NCBI GenBank assembly: GCA_910586005.1
Contig: CAJUHG010000107.1
Location: 1 to 5,467 of the forward strand
Origin: an uncultured Lachnospiraceae bacterium
GTDB taxonomy: Bacteria; Bacillota; Clostridia; Lachnospirales; Lachnospiraceae
Reading direction: 5' to 3'
DNA: 5,467 bases
The number at the start of each line of letters is the position of its first letter. The stretch's first letter is position 1. The translations under genes were made by a program, and so were the position numbers. A model generated the notes under the pieces. That model worked only from the letters and a program-made list of their open reading frames with translations. It was not told the origin of the DNA and searched no databases. Below, in pieces: positions 1-5,091 of the stretch.

Positions 1-183
1 ATTCTATCAGAAAAGGGGCGTGTTCACAATTTATTTACTCATGCGTTTGTCCTGCAATTCTATAAATAACATATCTTAGAAAAAAATACCAGCTTTTATT
101 CTCTAGGTAAATTTCCCATTAAAGTCAATGGTTTTCCTGTTCTATGACCATCTGCTCCCTCTTGCCTTCACATAACTCAAAAC
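1..183. other. Non-coding region downstream of the histidine kinase
   Basis: No reading frame of useful length with a ribosome site was found on either strand here. On the minus strand, a short inverted repeat (CCATT at 116-120 with AATGG at 127-131) and a run of seven T (complement of 84-90) follow the kinase stop. The T run has only a 4-bp stem (TACC/GGTA) before it, so a true terminator cannot be claimed. The text looks less random than ordinary Clostridia spacer, and from memory it resembles sequence that recurs between genes of gut Lachnospiraceae; that resemblance is unverified. Confidence 0.4.
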
Positions 184-1647
184 CTACTGTGTTTTAGTAT
201 CCAATTCAAACCAAAATGTTACTCCTTCCTCCTCATTTATAACCCCACATTCTCTGTGAAAAGACTCCATAATAGCTTTTACAATAGACAAACCAATCCC
301 ATTTCCCCCATATTCTCTAGTTCTTGCTTTATCTACCTTATAAAATTTATCCCAAATATGCTCCAACTCTGATTCAGGAATTTGATTCCCTGTATTAAAT
401 ACCTCCACTCTTACTACTTCTTCTTTAGGTATCACAGATATTTCTATTCTTTTTTCTCCAGAAGCATAATGAATGGCATTACTAACATAATTTGTCAAGA
501 CTTGTTCCGTTTTAAATTCATCCGCCCACACATAGATTGGCCCGCTTCCATATAAATTCAAACTAATACCATTTTGTTCTTGCAGTATCACAGTTGCATG
601 AATCACTCCTTTTATAACTTCCATTAAATCAAATCTTTCAAATACGATCTGATCACTGCCTGATTCCAATTGATTTAATGTTAAAAGATTTTTTACAAGT
701 TGGTTCATTTTATCTGCCTCATCCATAATTACTTCGCAGTAAAATTCACGGCTTGCTTCATCATCATTGATACATTCTTGTAATCCCTCTGCATAGCCTT
801 GTATCAATGCAATTGGTGTTTTCAATTCATGAGAAACATTAGAAATAAATTCCTTGCGCATCTCATCAATTTCTGTTTTTTTCTCAATATCTATTTTTAA
901 TTCATTATTGGCACTTTTTAATTCTGAAATAGTATGTTCTAATGCAGCCGATAATTGATTCATATGTTCCCCTAACAAATCAATTTCATTTTTGCCTTGG
1001 CTGTGAAATTTTGCATCAAAATCCAAATTTGTCATTCTTCTTGATATATCTACAAGTTGTAAGATAGGATTTGTAATTCTTCTGGTAACCACATAGATAA
1101 TTACTGCACACAAAATTACTGCTGTAATTCCAACATAAGTAAGAAAACGATTAGCAATCTCTACACTTTCCTTAATACTTTCCATTGCTGTTCTCATTAA
1201 AAGAAGGTTTCCATTCTGCAAATTTCCCCATAAAACTAAATAATCTGTGTTAAGTCTCTTATCTGTAGTTTTTTCTATCATATACTGTTCTGTATTTTCT
1301 AAGATTACTGTATTTTTTTTGTCTGTATGAAAAATAATTTCCAAAAATTGTAACAATAGGGTTTCATTATCTCCCACATTCGACTGTATAATTGTTCTAT
1401 CAGAACTAATAATCATCATTGTAATATTACTATTGGCACATTGTTTTTCTAGTCTTATTTCATAGGCTTCTTGATTTTGTCCCTTTTGATTATCTGCCAT
1501 CTGAAAAGTATCCAATAATATTTTTTGTTTGTGTTCAATATAATAAGTCTCCAAAAGAGACGTATTAATAAACCAGCACAATAAAACTGTGCCGGTAACA
1601 ATACTTATCATAATAATAGTTATTTTTCCTGTAATGGAATGTTTCAT
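184..1647 (-). CDS. Two-component sensor histidine kinase, membrane-bound (HAMP-HisKA-HATPase_c)
   Basis: This 487-residue membrane sensor kinase autophosphorylates on a histidine and passes the phosphate to the response regulator encoded just upstream. Visible order: membrane segment about 9-27; extracytoplasmic sensor region about 30-165 with no domain I recognise; second membrane segment about 168-187; HAMP about 189-242; HisKA with the H-box VSHELKTP, acceptor His273; and HATPase about 375-485. The ATPase shows an N-box (LTNYVSNAIHYA, Asn390), a G1 box in the NTG form (VFNTGNQIP), an F-box (IWDKFYKVDKART) and a G2 box (GGNGIGLSIV), so it should be active. The length is normal for the family. 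The start is the ATG at 1647, preceded by GGAGGAA at ideal spacing; an in-frame ATG four codons earlier overlaps that ribosome site and is disfavoured. A 99-nt gap separates it from the regulator, where such pairs often overlap. The signal sensed cannot be read from the sequence. Confidence 0.95.
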   Translation of the reverse strand: MKHSITGKITIIMISIVTGTVLLCWFINTSLLETYYIEHKQKILLDTFQMADNQKGQNQEAYEIRLEKQCANSNITMMIISSDRTIIQSNVGDNETLLLQFLEIIFHTDKKNTVILENTEQYMIEKTTDKRLNTDYLVLWGNLQNGNLLLMRTAMESIKESVEIANRFLTYVGITAVILCAVIIYVVTRRITNPILQLVDISRRMTNLDFDAKFHSQGKNEIDLLGEHMNQLSAALEHTISELKSANNELKIDIEKKTEIDEMRKEFISNVSHELKTPIALIQGYAEGLQECINDDEASREFYCEVIMDEADKMNQLVKNLLTLNQLESGSDQIVFERFDLMEVIKGVIHATVILQEQNGISLNLYGSGPIYVWADEFKTEQVLTNYVSNAIHYASGEKRIEISVIPKEEVVRVEVFNTGNQIPESELEHIWDKFYKVDKARTREYGGNGIGLSIVKAIMESFHRECGVINEEEGVTFWFELDTKTQ

Positions 1648-1649
1648 GA

Positions 1650-1657
1650 TTTCCTCC
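1650..1657 (-). promoter_or_regulatory. Ribosome binding site that sets the histidine kinase start
   Basis: The minus strand reads GGAGGAAATC then ATG. This near-perfect anti-16S match starts inside the alternative ATG at 1659, so the downstream ATG at 1647 is the likely start. Confidence 0.8.
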
Positions 1658-1686
1658 ATTCCTTATATTTACTAATTCCCAAATTT

Positions 1687-1720
1687 TGCCCTCTGGGCAT
1701 CCCATTAGGGCCATGCGGCC
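1687..1720 (-). repeat. GC-rich cluster of small inverted repeats between regulator and kinase genes
   Basis: This 34-nt stretch is 23/34 G+C in an otherwise very AT-rich neighbourhood. On the minus strand it holds three consecutive short inverted repeats: GGCC-GCAT-GGCC, CCC-TAAT-GGG and TGCCC-AGA-GGGCA. The first two share bases, so they cannot form together. No T run follows, so it is not an ordinary terminator, and the frame of the downstream kinase has stops right after it. It could be an RNA element that tunes regulator-to-kinase expression, a processing site, or a small dispersed repeat. The structure is seen directly; the roles are inference. Confidence 0.45.
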
Positions 1721-1746
1721 AGTTTCACAAGATATAAACCCACTGA

Positions 1747-2421
1747 TTACTCTACCTCGAACTTATAGCCCATACCCCAGATTGTTTTGATATAATCTCC
1801 TTTCTTTCCAAGTTTACTTCGGAGCTTTTTGACATGTGTATCAATGGTTCTAGCATCTCCAAAATAATCATAATTCCAAACATGATTTAAAATTTTTTCT
1901 CTTGAAAGGGCAATTCCCTTATTCTCTATAAAATAAGTGAGAAGTTCAAATTCTTTGTAACTTAATTCTAAATCTTTTCCTTCTACCAATACTTGATGTC
2001 CCAATCGGTCTATAGTAATTCCACCTAATTCTAAGACCTCTTCTTCTTTTTTTCCTGTTCTTCTTAAAATTGCTTCTACTCTTGCCACTAAAATTTTAGG
2101 ACTAAAAGGCTTAGAAATATATTCATCAGCTCCAATATCAAATCCCATCAGCTCATCACTTTCTTCACCTTTTGCAGTTAGCATAATAATTGGTATTTTA
2201 GAATTTTCCCGTATTTCTTTACATACTTCCCAACCATTGATTTTGGGCATCATAACATCCAAAATTATCAAGGCAATATCTTTCTGTGCATAAAATTTAT
2301 TTAAAGCGTCTTCACCATCTTCTGCTTCAATTACTTCAAATTGCTGTTTTACCAGAAAATCACGAACTAGTTTACGCATTCTACTCTCATCATCTACCAC
2401 TAATATTTTCAATTTTTCCAT
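1747..2421 (-). CDS. Response regulator, OmpR/PhoB family (receiver plus winged helix)
   Basis: This 224-residue cytosolic transcription factor is activated by phosphorylation from the neighbouring kinase. Receiver domain about 4-120: acidic pair Asp10/Asp11 (ILVVDDE), acceptor Asp55 in LIILDVMMP, Thr82 (IIMLTAK) and Lys104 (ISKPFSP), so the full phosphorylation set is present. A linker rich in K and E leads to the winged-helix DNA-binding domain about 130-222, with the recognition helix in DARTIDTHVKKLRSKL and the closing wing IKTIWGMGYKF typical of the OmpR/PhoB class. The length is normal. The ATG at 2421 is chosen because GAGAGGTG lies 10 nt upstream and the protein then begins MEKLKILVVDD as in relatives; a GTG at 2448 would add nine residues but has no ribosome site. 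It resembles the VanR/KdpE/ResD style, but no specific orthologue can be named. It lies downstream of direct repeats that could be its own binding site. Confidence 0.95.
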   Translation of the reverse strand: MEKLKILVVDDESRMRKLVRDFLVKQQFEVIEAEDGEDALNKFYAQKDIALIILDVMMPKINGWEVCKEIRENSKIPIIMLTAKGEESDELMGFDIGADEYISKPFSPKILVARVEAILRRTGKKEEEVLELGGITIDRLGHQVLVEGKDLELSYKEFELLTYFIENKGIALSREKILNHVWNYDYFGDARTIDTHVKKLRSKLGKKGDYIKTIWGMGYKFEVE

Positions 2422-2431
2422 TGAATTTCTA

Positions 2432-2439
2432 CACCTCTC
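2432..2439 (-). promoter_or_regulatory. Ribosome binding site that sets the response regulator start
   Basis: The minus strand reads GAGAGGTG, then 10 nt, then ATG. It lies inside the coding part of the longer GTG-started version (2448), which favours the shorter protein. Confidence 0.7.
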
Positions 2440-2529
2440 GTTTCTCACATTTTAATCTTTATCTGCAAAAAAATTTATTTTAATTAATTCTTCCAAATAT
2501 CTTTTATTTTAGTCTTTATTACAACAAAG

Positions 2530-2642
2530 TGGATAAGCCCAATGGACTTCCCTGCTCTTTTATCTGGAAGGGCGCTTGGCACTTTTTGTCCCATATGCAA
2601 CCGTTTAAGTGGCATAATAGCGCTTGCTTCTATGCGCATTCG
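2530..2642. other. Non-coding, less AT-rich island upstream of the response regulator
   Basis: This block is part of the 464-nt gap between the membrane coiled-coil gene and the response regulator. It is visibly richer in G and C than its flanks and has motifs such as AGCGCTTGC and GGGCGCTTGGCAC, plus a 5-bp inverted repeat (CTTCC/GGAAG). On the minus strand it is open as the end of an 84-codon frame (2484-2738), but that frame has no ribosome site at its ATG and starts in pure AT regulatory DNA, so I do not call a gene. The translated phrase MGQKVPSALPDKRAGK is one I recall from spurious ORF predictions in gut Firmicutes, which would fit a dispersed repeat; this is memory only. If the promoter further upstream is used, the block lies in the 5' leader of the two-component mRNA. 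Confidence 0.35.
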
Positions 2643-2659
2643 TTTTCTATCATAGAAAA
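2643..2659. promoter_or_regulatory. 17-bp perfect palindrome, possible operator
   Basis: TTTTCTAT-C-ATAGAAAA is a perfect inverted repeat with a one-base centre. Such a site suits a dimeric regulator. Its right arm overlaps a second inverted repeat, AAAAGATA (2656-2663) with TATCTTTT (2669-2676). It lies about 225 nt before the response regulator start, downstream of the possible promoter. Binding by any protein is inference, and AT-rich palindromes also arise by chance. Confidence 0.35.
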
Positions 2660-2686
2660 GATATACTTTATCTTTTTTGTTTGTGC

Positions 2687-2717
2687 ATATTAGATTTATT
2701 TTTCTCAATTTTTCCAA
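2687..2717 (-). promoter_or_regulatory. Possible promoter for the two-component operon
   Basis: On the minus strand TTGGAA (2717-2712) and TAATAT (2692-2687) are separated by 19 nt, longer than the ideal 17. A weak, over-spaced -35 fits a promoter that needs an activator, and the direct repeats described separately overlap the -35. The leader would be about 260 nt. Other weak AT-rich candidates exist nearer the gene, so this is only one possibility. Confidence 0.3.
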
Positions 2718-2740
2718 ATATTTCTCAATTTTTATCATAT
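2701..2740. promoter_or_regulatory. Direct repeats with 10-bp phasing, candidate OmpR/PhoB-type binding site
   Basis: A 13-bp sequence, TTTCTCAATTTTT, occurs perfectly at 2701-2713 and 2721-2733, a 20-bp period or about two helical turns. Read in tens, the four blocks TTTCTCAATT, TTTCCAAATA, TTTCTCAATT and TTTATCATAT all begin with TTT, so each step is about one turn. OmpR/PhoB-class regulators bind head-to-tail on direct repeats of about 10-11 bp. With such a regulator encoded immediately downstream, autoregulation is a natural inference, not a demonstrated fact. Confidence 0.45.
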
Positions 2741-2757
2741 TATCATATAATTATGAT
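2733..2757. repeat. Tandem 8-mers and an overlapping inverted repeat
   Basis: TATCATAT occurs twice head-to-tail at 2733-2740 and 2741-2748. It overlaps an inverted repeat, ATCATA (2742-2747) with TATGAT (2752-2757), around TAAT. The block lies between the terminator and the possible two-component promoter and may be an additional protein-binding or UP-element-like region. The AT richness makes chance plausible. Confidence 0.3.
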
Positions 2758-2765
2758 GAATCTGT

Positions 2766-2856
2766 GAAAATATAAAAACGCCTCTAGCATTGTTGTTATA
2801 AGGCGTAGAAGTCTATAAACAGAAAACTTTTTTCGCTTTTACAATCTGCCAGAGGC
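2766..2856 (-). terminator. Structured rho-independent terminator with two alternative stems
   Basis: About 30 nt after the stop of the coiled-coil gene, the minus-strand RNA has the arm GCCUCUGGCA (2856-2847), able to pair with UGCUAGAGGC (2789-2780): ten pairs with a single G-U wobble around a loop of about 57 nt. A shorter stem, ACGCCU (2806-2801) with AGGCGU (2783-2778), shares four bases (2783-2780) with the long one, so only one can form. Both end just before T5ATAT4 (2778-2767). It probably ends the upstream transcript and insulates the two-component operon. The two folds could alternatively be a regulated attenuator or the end of a small RNA. Confidence 0.65.
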
Positions 2857-2885
2857 TAACTAAATATTAATTTCTTATTGCAAAT

Positions 2886-3518
2886 TCAGTTTTTTTCTAA
2901 CTCTTTTACTTTTTGCTCTCTTTTTTCAAGTTCTTGTTCCCATTTTGTATATTTATCTATAATTTTATTTTCATAATTGATAATATTGGGATGGTCATCT
3001 GATAAGGTAATCACAATCATGCCAATTACTACAAATATTAGAAATATATTTCCCACAATACTGAAACGTAGATATTTTTTATGGTCTTTTAATTTATTTT
3101 CTATTCTTATCTGTTTGGATTCCACTGCTCTTCTTTTCTGTTTCTCTTGTTCTAATTTTTCTTCATACTCTACAGCTGCCTCTTCTTCCTTAGAAAAATC
3201 TTCTTGTAATTTTTTATCCTGTTTAGAGAGAACAGGATTCGGCAGTTCAAAAAAAGAAATTGGCTCTAACTCTTCTTCTTTAAATTCGGGTATATTTGAA
3301 AGATAATTCCAAAGTTCCTTCAAAAACATAATACCTACTGGAGTTTGAAATACTTTCTCTGCTGTAAGTTTTCGATACATTTCTAATACCATCCAAGGAT
3401 TTTCCATATCTAAATGCTCTCTTACATATTGTACATTCTCTGCCTCTCGAAAGGCCTTTTTTGCCATTTCTTTTTCTGTAAAAGCAAAACCTTCTACAAC
3501 TATTTTTTTCTTTTTCAT
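2886..3518 (-). CDS. Single-span membrane protein with coiled coils, unknown function
   Basis: I cannot assign a function or named family to this 210-residue protein. The N-terminal third (about 5-75) looks like a compact soluble domain containing MENPWMVLEMYRKL and FQTPVGIMFLKELWNYL. From memory, similar segments occur in unnamed Lachnospiraceae proteins. A strongly charged stretch rich in E and K (about 98-148) should form a coiled coil. It runs into one membrane helix (about 150-173, FSIVGNIFLIFVVIGMIVI), and a second coiled-coil segment follows (about 183-210, ending KREQKVKELEKN). The positive cluster before the helix predicts the N-terminal part inside the cell and the short tail outside. 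The ATG at 3518 is preceded by AAAGGA with an 8-nt gap; an in-frame TTG at 3548 is less likely. It has its own extended -10 promoter and ends at the structured terminator, so it is probably monocistronic. It could be a scaffold or envelope-associated factor. Confidence 0.85.
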   Translation of the reverse strand: MKKKKIVVEGFAFTEKEMAKKAFREAENVQYVREHLDMENPWMVLEMYRKLTAEKVFQTPVGIMFLKELWNYLSNIPEFKEEELEPISFFELPNPVLSKQDKKLQEDFSKEEEAAVEYEEKLEQEKQKRRAVESKQIRIENKLKDHKKYLRFSIVGNIFLIFVVIGMIVITLSDDHPNIINYENKIIDKYTKWEQELEKREQKVKELEKN

Positions 3519-3526
3519 AATTAAAA

Positions 3527-3532
3527 TCCTTT
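3527..3532 (-). promoter_or_regulatory. Ribosome binding site that sets the coiled-coil protein start
   Basis: The minus strand reads AAAGGA, then 8 nt, then the ATG at 3518. This supports the 210-residue protein over a version ten residues longer from the TTG at 3548. Confidence 0.65.
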
Positions 3533-3629
3533 CATCTGCTATAAGCAAAAAACCATTTCCCTTAGAAGGTGCCTTGTAATAGTTGCTAAAAATATCTTTT
3601 CATGTTATCAGATATACAAAAAGAAAATT

Positions 3630-3638
3630 ATTATATCA
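3630..3638 (-). promoter_or_regulatory. Extended -10 promoter for the coiled-coil gene
   Basis: The minus strand reads TG-A-TATAAT, an exact extended -10 element with a consensus hexamer (3635-3630). No good -35 sits 17 nt upstream, which extended -10 promoters can do without. Initiation near 3623 would give a leader of about 105 nt before the ATG at 3518. It lies 42 nt beyond the nuclease stop codon, in the only sizeable gap before this gene. Confidence 0.55.
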
Positions 3639-3679
3639 GACATTCTTATCGAGTTTTTTGAAAAACTGAAAAACCTTTC

Positions 3680-4576
3680 TTATCGTTTTGCTTTTCTATA
3701 TCCAGCATCTATGGCCTCTTTTTCTGAATGGAAAATAACTAAGTTTTTAGAATCTGCCATTTCTTCATAAGCTGCCTGCCCCGGACAATGGTAAATCTTA
3801 GATTTTGAATTTCCTCTAATTTCTATTTGTGCCTCTTCTGCTTTCGTTTCTGAATTGTTATCTGAAGAATCTAATTTACTATCCCCAGTTGCATAATCAA
3901 TAGAAACCCCAGGTTGTACATTGTAAACAAATACATTAAAACAAACACTTTCTCCTTTATCTTCCACAGAATATCCTTCCATTTGTACTCCTTTTACCAC
4001 CAAATCATTGCCTTCAAATATTGGTGTTACTCGATAGAGCACATGAGAATTTGTTTCCTTTACATAATCTGCAACTATATTTTCAAAAGGCAACATTCCA
4101 TCTACATTCATATATCTTGTTCCAGTAACTAGGTTTCTTTCATTTGCATTTTCTGCTGTTAGTTGATATCCAATTAAATGACAACGGTTATATAAATGTT
4201 TTCCCTCTACAATATCATATTTCACAGTATGCCATCCTGTCGGCTTTACCTGACTAATATTTCCTCTTTTTTCTGTTGGCATTAAATCTTGCCCAACGTT
4301 TGCATAGGCTACCTGACATCTTCCTAAAGCATCTAATTCACTATAAGTTTCAAAAGATTCGCTTGTCATATCTTCTTCTGCAAAATTAGGCTGATTTTCA
4401 TTAATTACAACATAGGGTTCTCCACTGTATTCTGGTATATCTGAAATGGAAAAAGATGTCTTTCCTGTCTCACTTTGTTTTAGATACCCAAGTTCTTCCA
4501 TTGGTGCGCAGGCATTAATAAAAAAGCAAAAGATTACCAACAATACCAGTAAATATTTTTTTCTTACATTTTTCAT
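3680..4576 (-). CDS. Secreted DNA/RNA non-specific endonuclease lipoprotein (EndA/NucA-like, NRCH variant)
   Basis: This 298-residue protein should be a metal-dependent nuclease that cuts nucleic acid outside the membrane. Residues 1-22 are a lipoprotein signal (KKYLL, hydrophobic core, then FINAC), with Cys23 the probable lipidation site and a flexible segment after it. The beta-beta-alpha metal nuclease domain spans about 70-220. Its core YNRCHLIGYQLT corresponds to DRGH in the Serratia/EndA family, with general base His133; Asn157 in TRYMNVDG aligns by spacing with the EndA metal-ligand Asn. After an acidic, Ser-rich linker (about 230-250), residues 251-298 (IRGNSKSKIYHCPGQAAY to EAIDAGYRKAKR) form a small domain like those attached to many secreted nucleases ('sunset'/Ada-like). 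NRCH, with N for D and C for G, is as I recall it usual in Firmicutes relatives. The start overlaps the upstream stop as ATGA, so the two are translationally coupled. DNA uptake is possible but no competence genes are in view. Confidence 0.92.
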   Translation of the reverse strand: MKNVRKKYLLVLLVIFCFFINACAPMEELGYLKQSETGKTSFSISDIPEYSGEPYVVINENQPNFAEEDMTSESFETYSELDALGRCQVAYANVGQDLMPTEKRGNISQVKPTGWHTVKYDIVEGKHLYNRCHLIGYQLTAENANERNLVTGTRYMNVDGMLPFENIVADYVKETNSHVLYRVTPIFEGNDLVVKGVQMEGYSVEDKGESVCFNVFVYNVQPGVSIDYATGDSKLDSSDNNSETKAEEAQIEIRGNSKSKIYHCPGQAAYEEMADSKNLVIFHSEKEAIDAGYRKAKR

Positions 4577-4995
4577 GATTTTTCTTCCTCTCTTTGGTAT
4601 AATTCTTGTATTATTTTTTCATGAGAAGTACCAACAAATTCTTGCACTTCTATTTTTTTCCATCTGGATAACTCTAAATCAAATCGAAAGTCTGTTGGAT
4701 ACTTTCGGTTCCACCAAAATACAACAATTGTTTCAATTTTCTCTTGAAAAGGATATAATTTTTCTGTTTCAACAAAACAGACTTCTCCACTGCTGGCTTT
4801 TTCAAGAAAATCCTCAGCTACCATTATTTCTATATTTTCTAATTCTCCATATAATTTATAAGAATAGGAATTCATCCACAATTTCTTTCCTTCACAAATT
4901 TGTTCCAATCTCTGTAAAATAGCTTTATCTCTACTTTGGCGTCTGTGGTTAAACATCATGCCACCCGTTTCCTCTAAACATACAATTACAATCAT
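4573..4995 (-). CDS. Conserved cytosolic protein of unknown function, coupled to the nuclease gene
   Basis: This is a 140-residue protein with no signal peptide or membrane helix, rich in charged and aromatic residues. It begins MIVIVCLEETGGMMFNHRRQ, like a beta strand followed by a conserved FNxRRQSxD motif that I recall from a widespread unnamed Lachnospiraceae family. Later hallmarks are LWMNSYSYKLY, VAEDFLEKASSGEVCFVE, FWWNRKYPTDFRFD and FVGTSHEKIIQELY. Some database relatives are, as I recall, labelled ribonuclease Z, but no HxHxDH metallo-beta-lactamase motif is present, so that name should not be used. The ATG at 4995 is chosen because the first strand seems conserved; its AGGA lies 13 nt away, which is long. 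Met13 (4959) has a better spaced AGAGGA and is the alternative. The stop overlaps the nuclease ATG (ATGA), so a linked role such as nuclease control or protection is possible but unproven. Confidence 0.85.
   Translation of the reverse strand: MIVIVCLEETGGMMFNHRRQSRDKAILQRLEQICEGKKLWMNSYSYKLYGELENIEIMVAEDFLEKASSGEVCFVETEKLYPFQEKIETIVVFWWNRKYPTDFRFDLELSRWKKIEVQEFVGTSHEKIIQELYQREEEKS
4584..4591 (-). promoter_or_regulatory. Ribosome binding site of the nuclease, inside the upstream gene
   Basis: The minus strand reads AGAGGAAG, then 7 nt, then the ATG at 4576. It lies within the last codons (REEEKS) of the upstream gene, so the nuclease has its own strong site in addition to ATGA coupling. Confidence 0.7.
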
Positions 4996-5017
4996 TTACT
5001 TTTTCACATCCTATTCT

Positions 5018-5060
5018 AAAAAATAACACACCTCCCACAATCAAAAAAAGTGTTTGGTGT
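5018..5060 (-). terminator. Possible weak terminator after the HipA-like kinase
   Basis: On the minus strand ACACC (5060-5056) pairs with GGTGT (5032-5028). Inside a symmetric 3x3 bulge, CAC pairs with GTG. The stem is followed by GTTATTTTTT. It is only 5+3 bp, so it may be a weak or partial terminator, or a fold in the leader of the next two genes. The stem includes a GGAGGTG sequence that looks like a ribosome site but has no start codon at a useful distance. Confidence 0.3.
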
Positions 5061-5091
5061 ACTTCTATCCCTTTTTTATTACCCAATAAAA

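Noticed and set aside
84..110. Terminator for the two-component operon (T run after TACC/GGTA)
   Set aside because: The T run is good, but the only stem is 4 bp around a 15-nt loop, too weak to claim.
2286..2483. 65-codon plus-strand frame
   Set aside because: It lies antisense to the start of the well-supported response regulator, with the low-complexity Leu/His/Phe composition expected of a shadow frame.
2484..2738. 84-codon minus-strand frame (begins MIKIEKYLEK)
   Set aside because: No ribosome site precedes the ATG. Its first codons coincide with the repeat-rich promoter-like DNA, and its last part is the non-coding island. Kept only as a low-probability small gene.
2977..3306. 109-codon plus-strand frame
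   Set aside because: It is antisense to the coiled-coil protein gene; its Ser/Phe-rich translation is the mirror of Lys/Glu codons, and it has no ribosome site.
3560..3575. CCTT-AG-AAGG-TG-CCTT in the leader of the coiled-coil gene, possible operator or leader fold
   Set aside because: The arms are four bases with two-base spacers, too short for an RNA hairpin and easily due to chance.
3653..3668. Inverted repeat AGTTTTTTGAAAAACT after the nuclease stop, possible terminator
   Set aside because: The stem is almost entirely A-T with a 2-nt centre and no clean T run after it, so it is unlikely to terminate transcription.
3914..4132. 72-codon plus-strand frame
   Set aside because: It is antisense to the catalytic region of the nuclease, which has clear family motifs; the His/Ile/Tyr-rich translation is not protein-like.
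4446..4922. 158-codon plus-strand frame with hydrophobic, membrane-like text
   Set aside because: It is antisense to two well-supported genes (nuclease signal region and upstream gene). The hydrophobicity comes from complementing Lys/Glu-rich codons.
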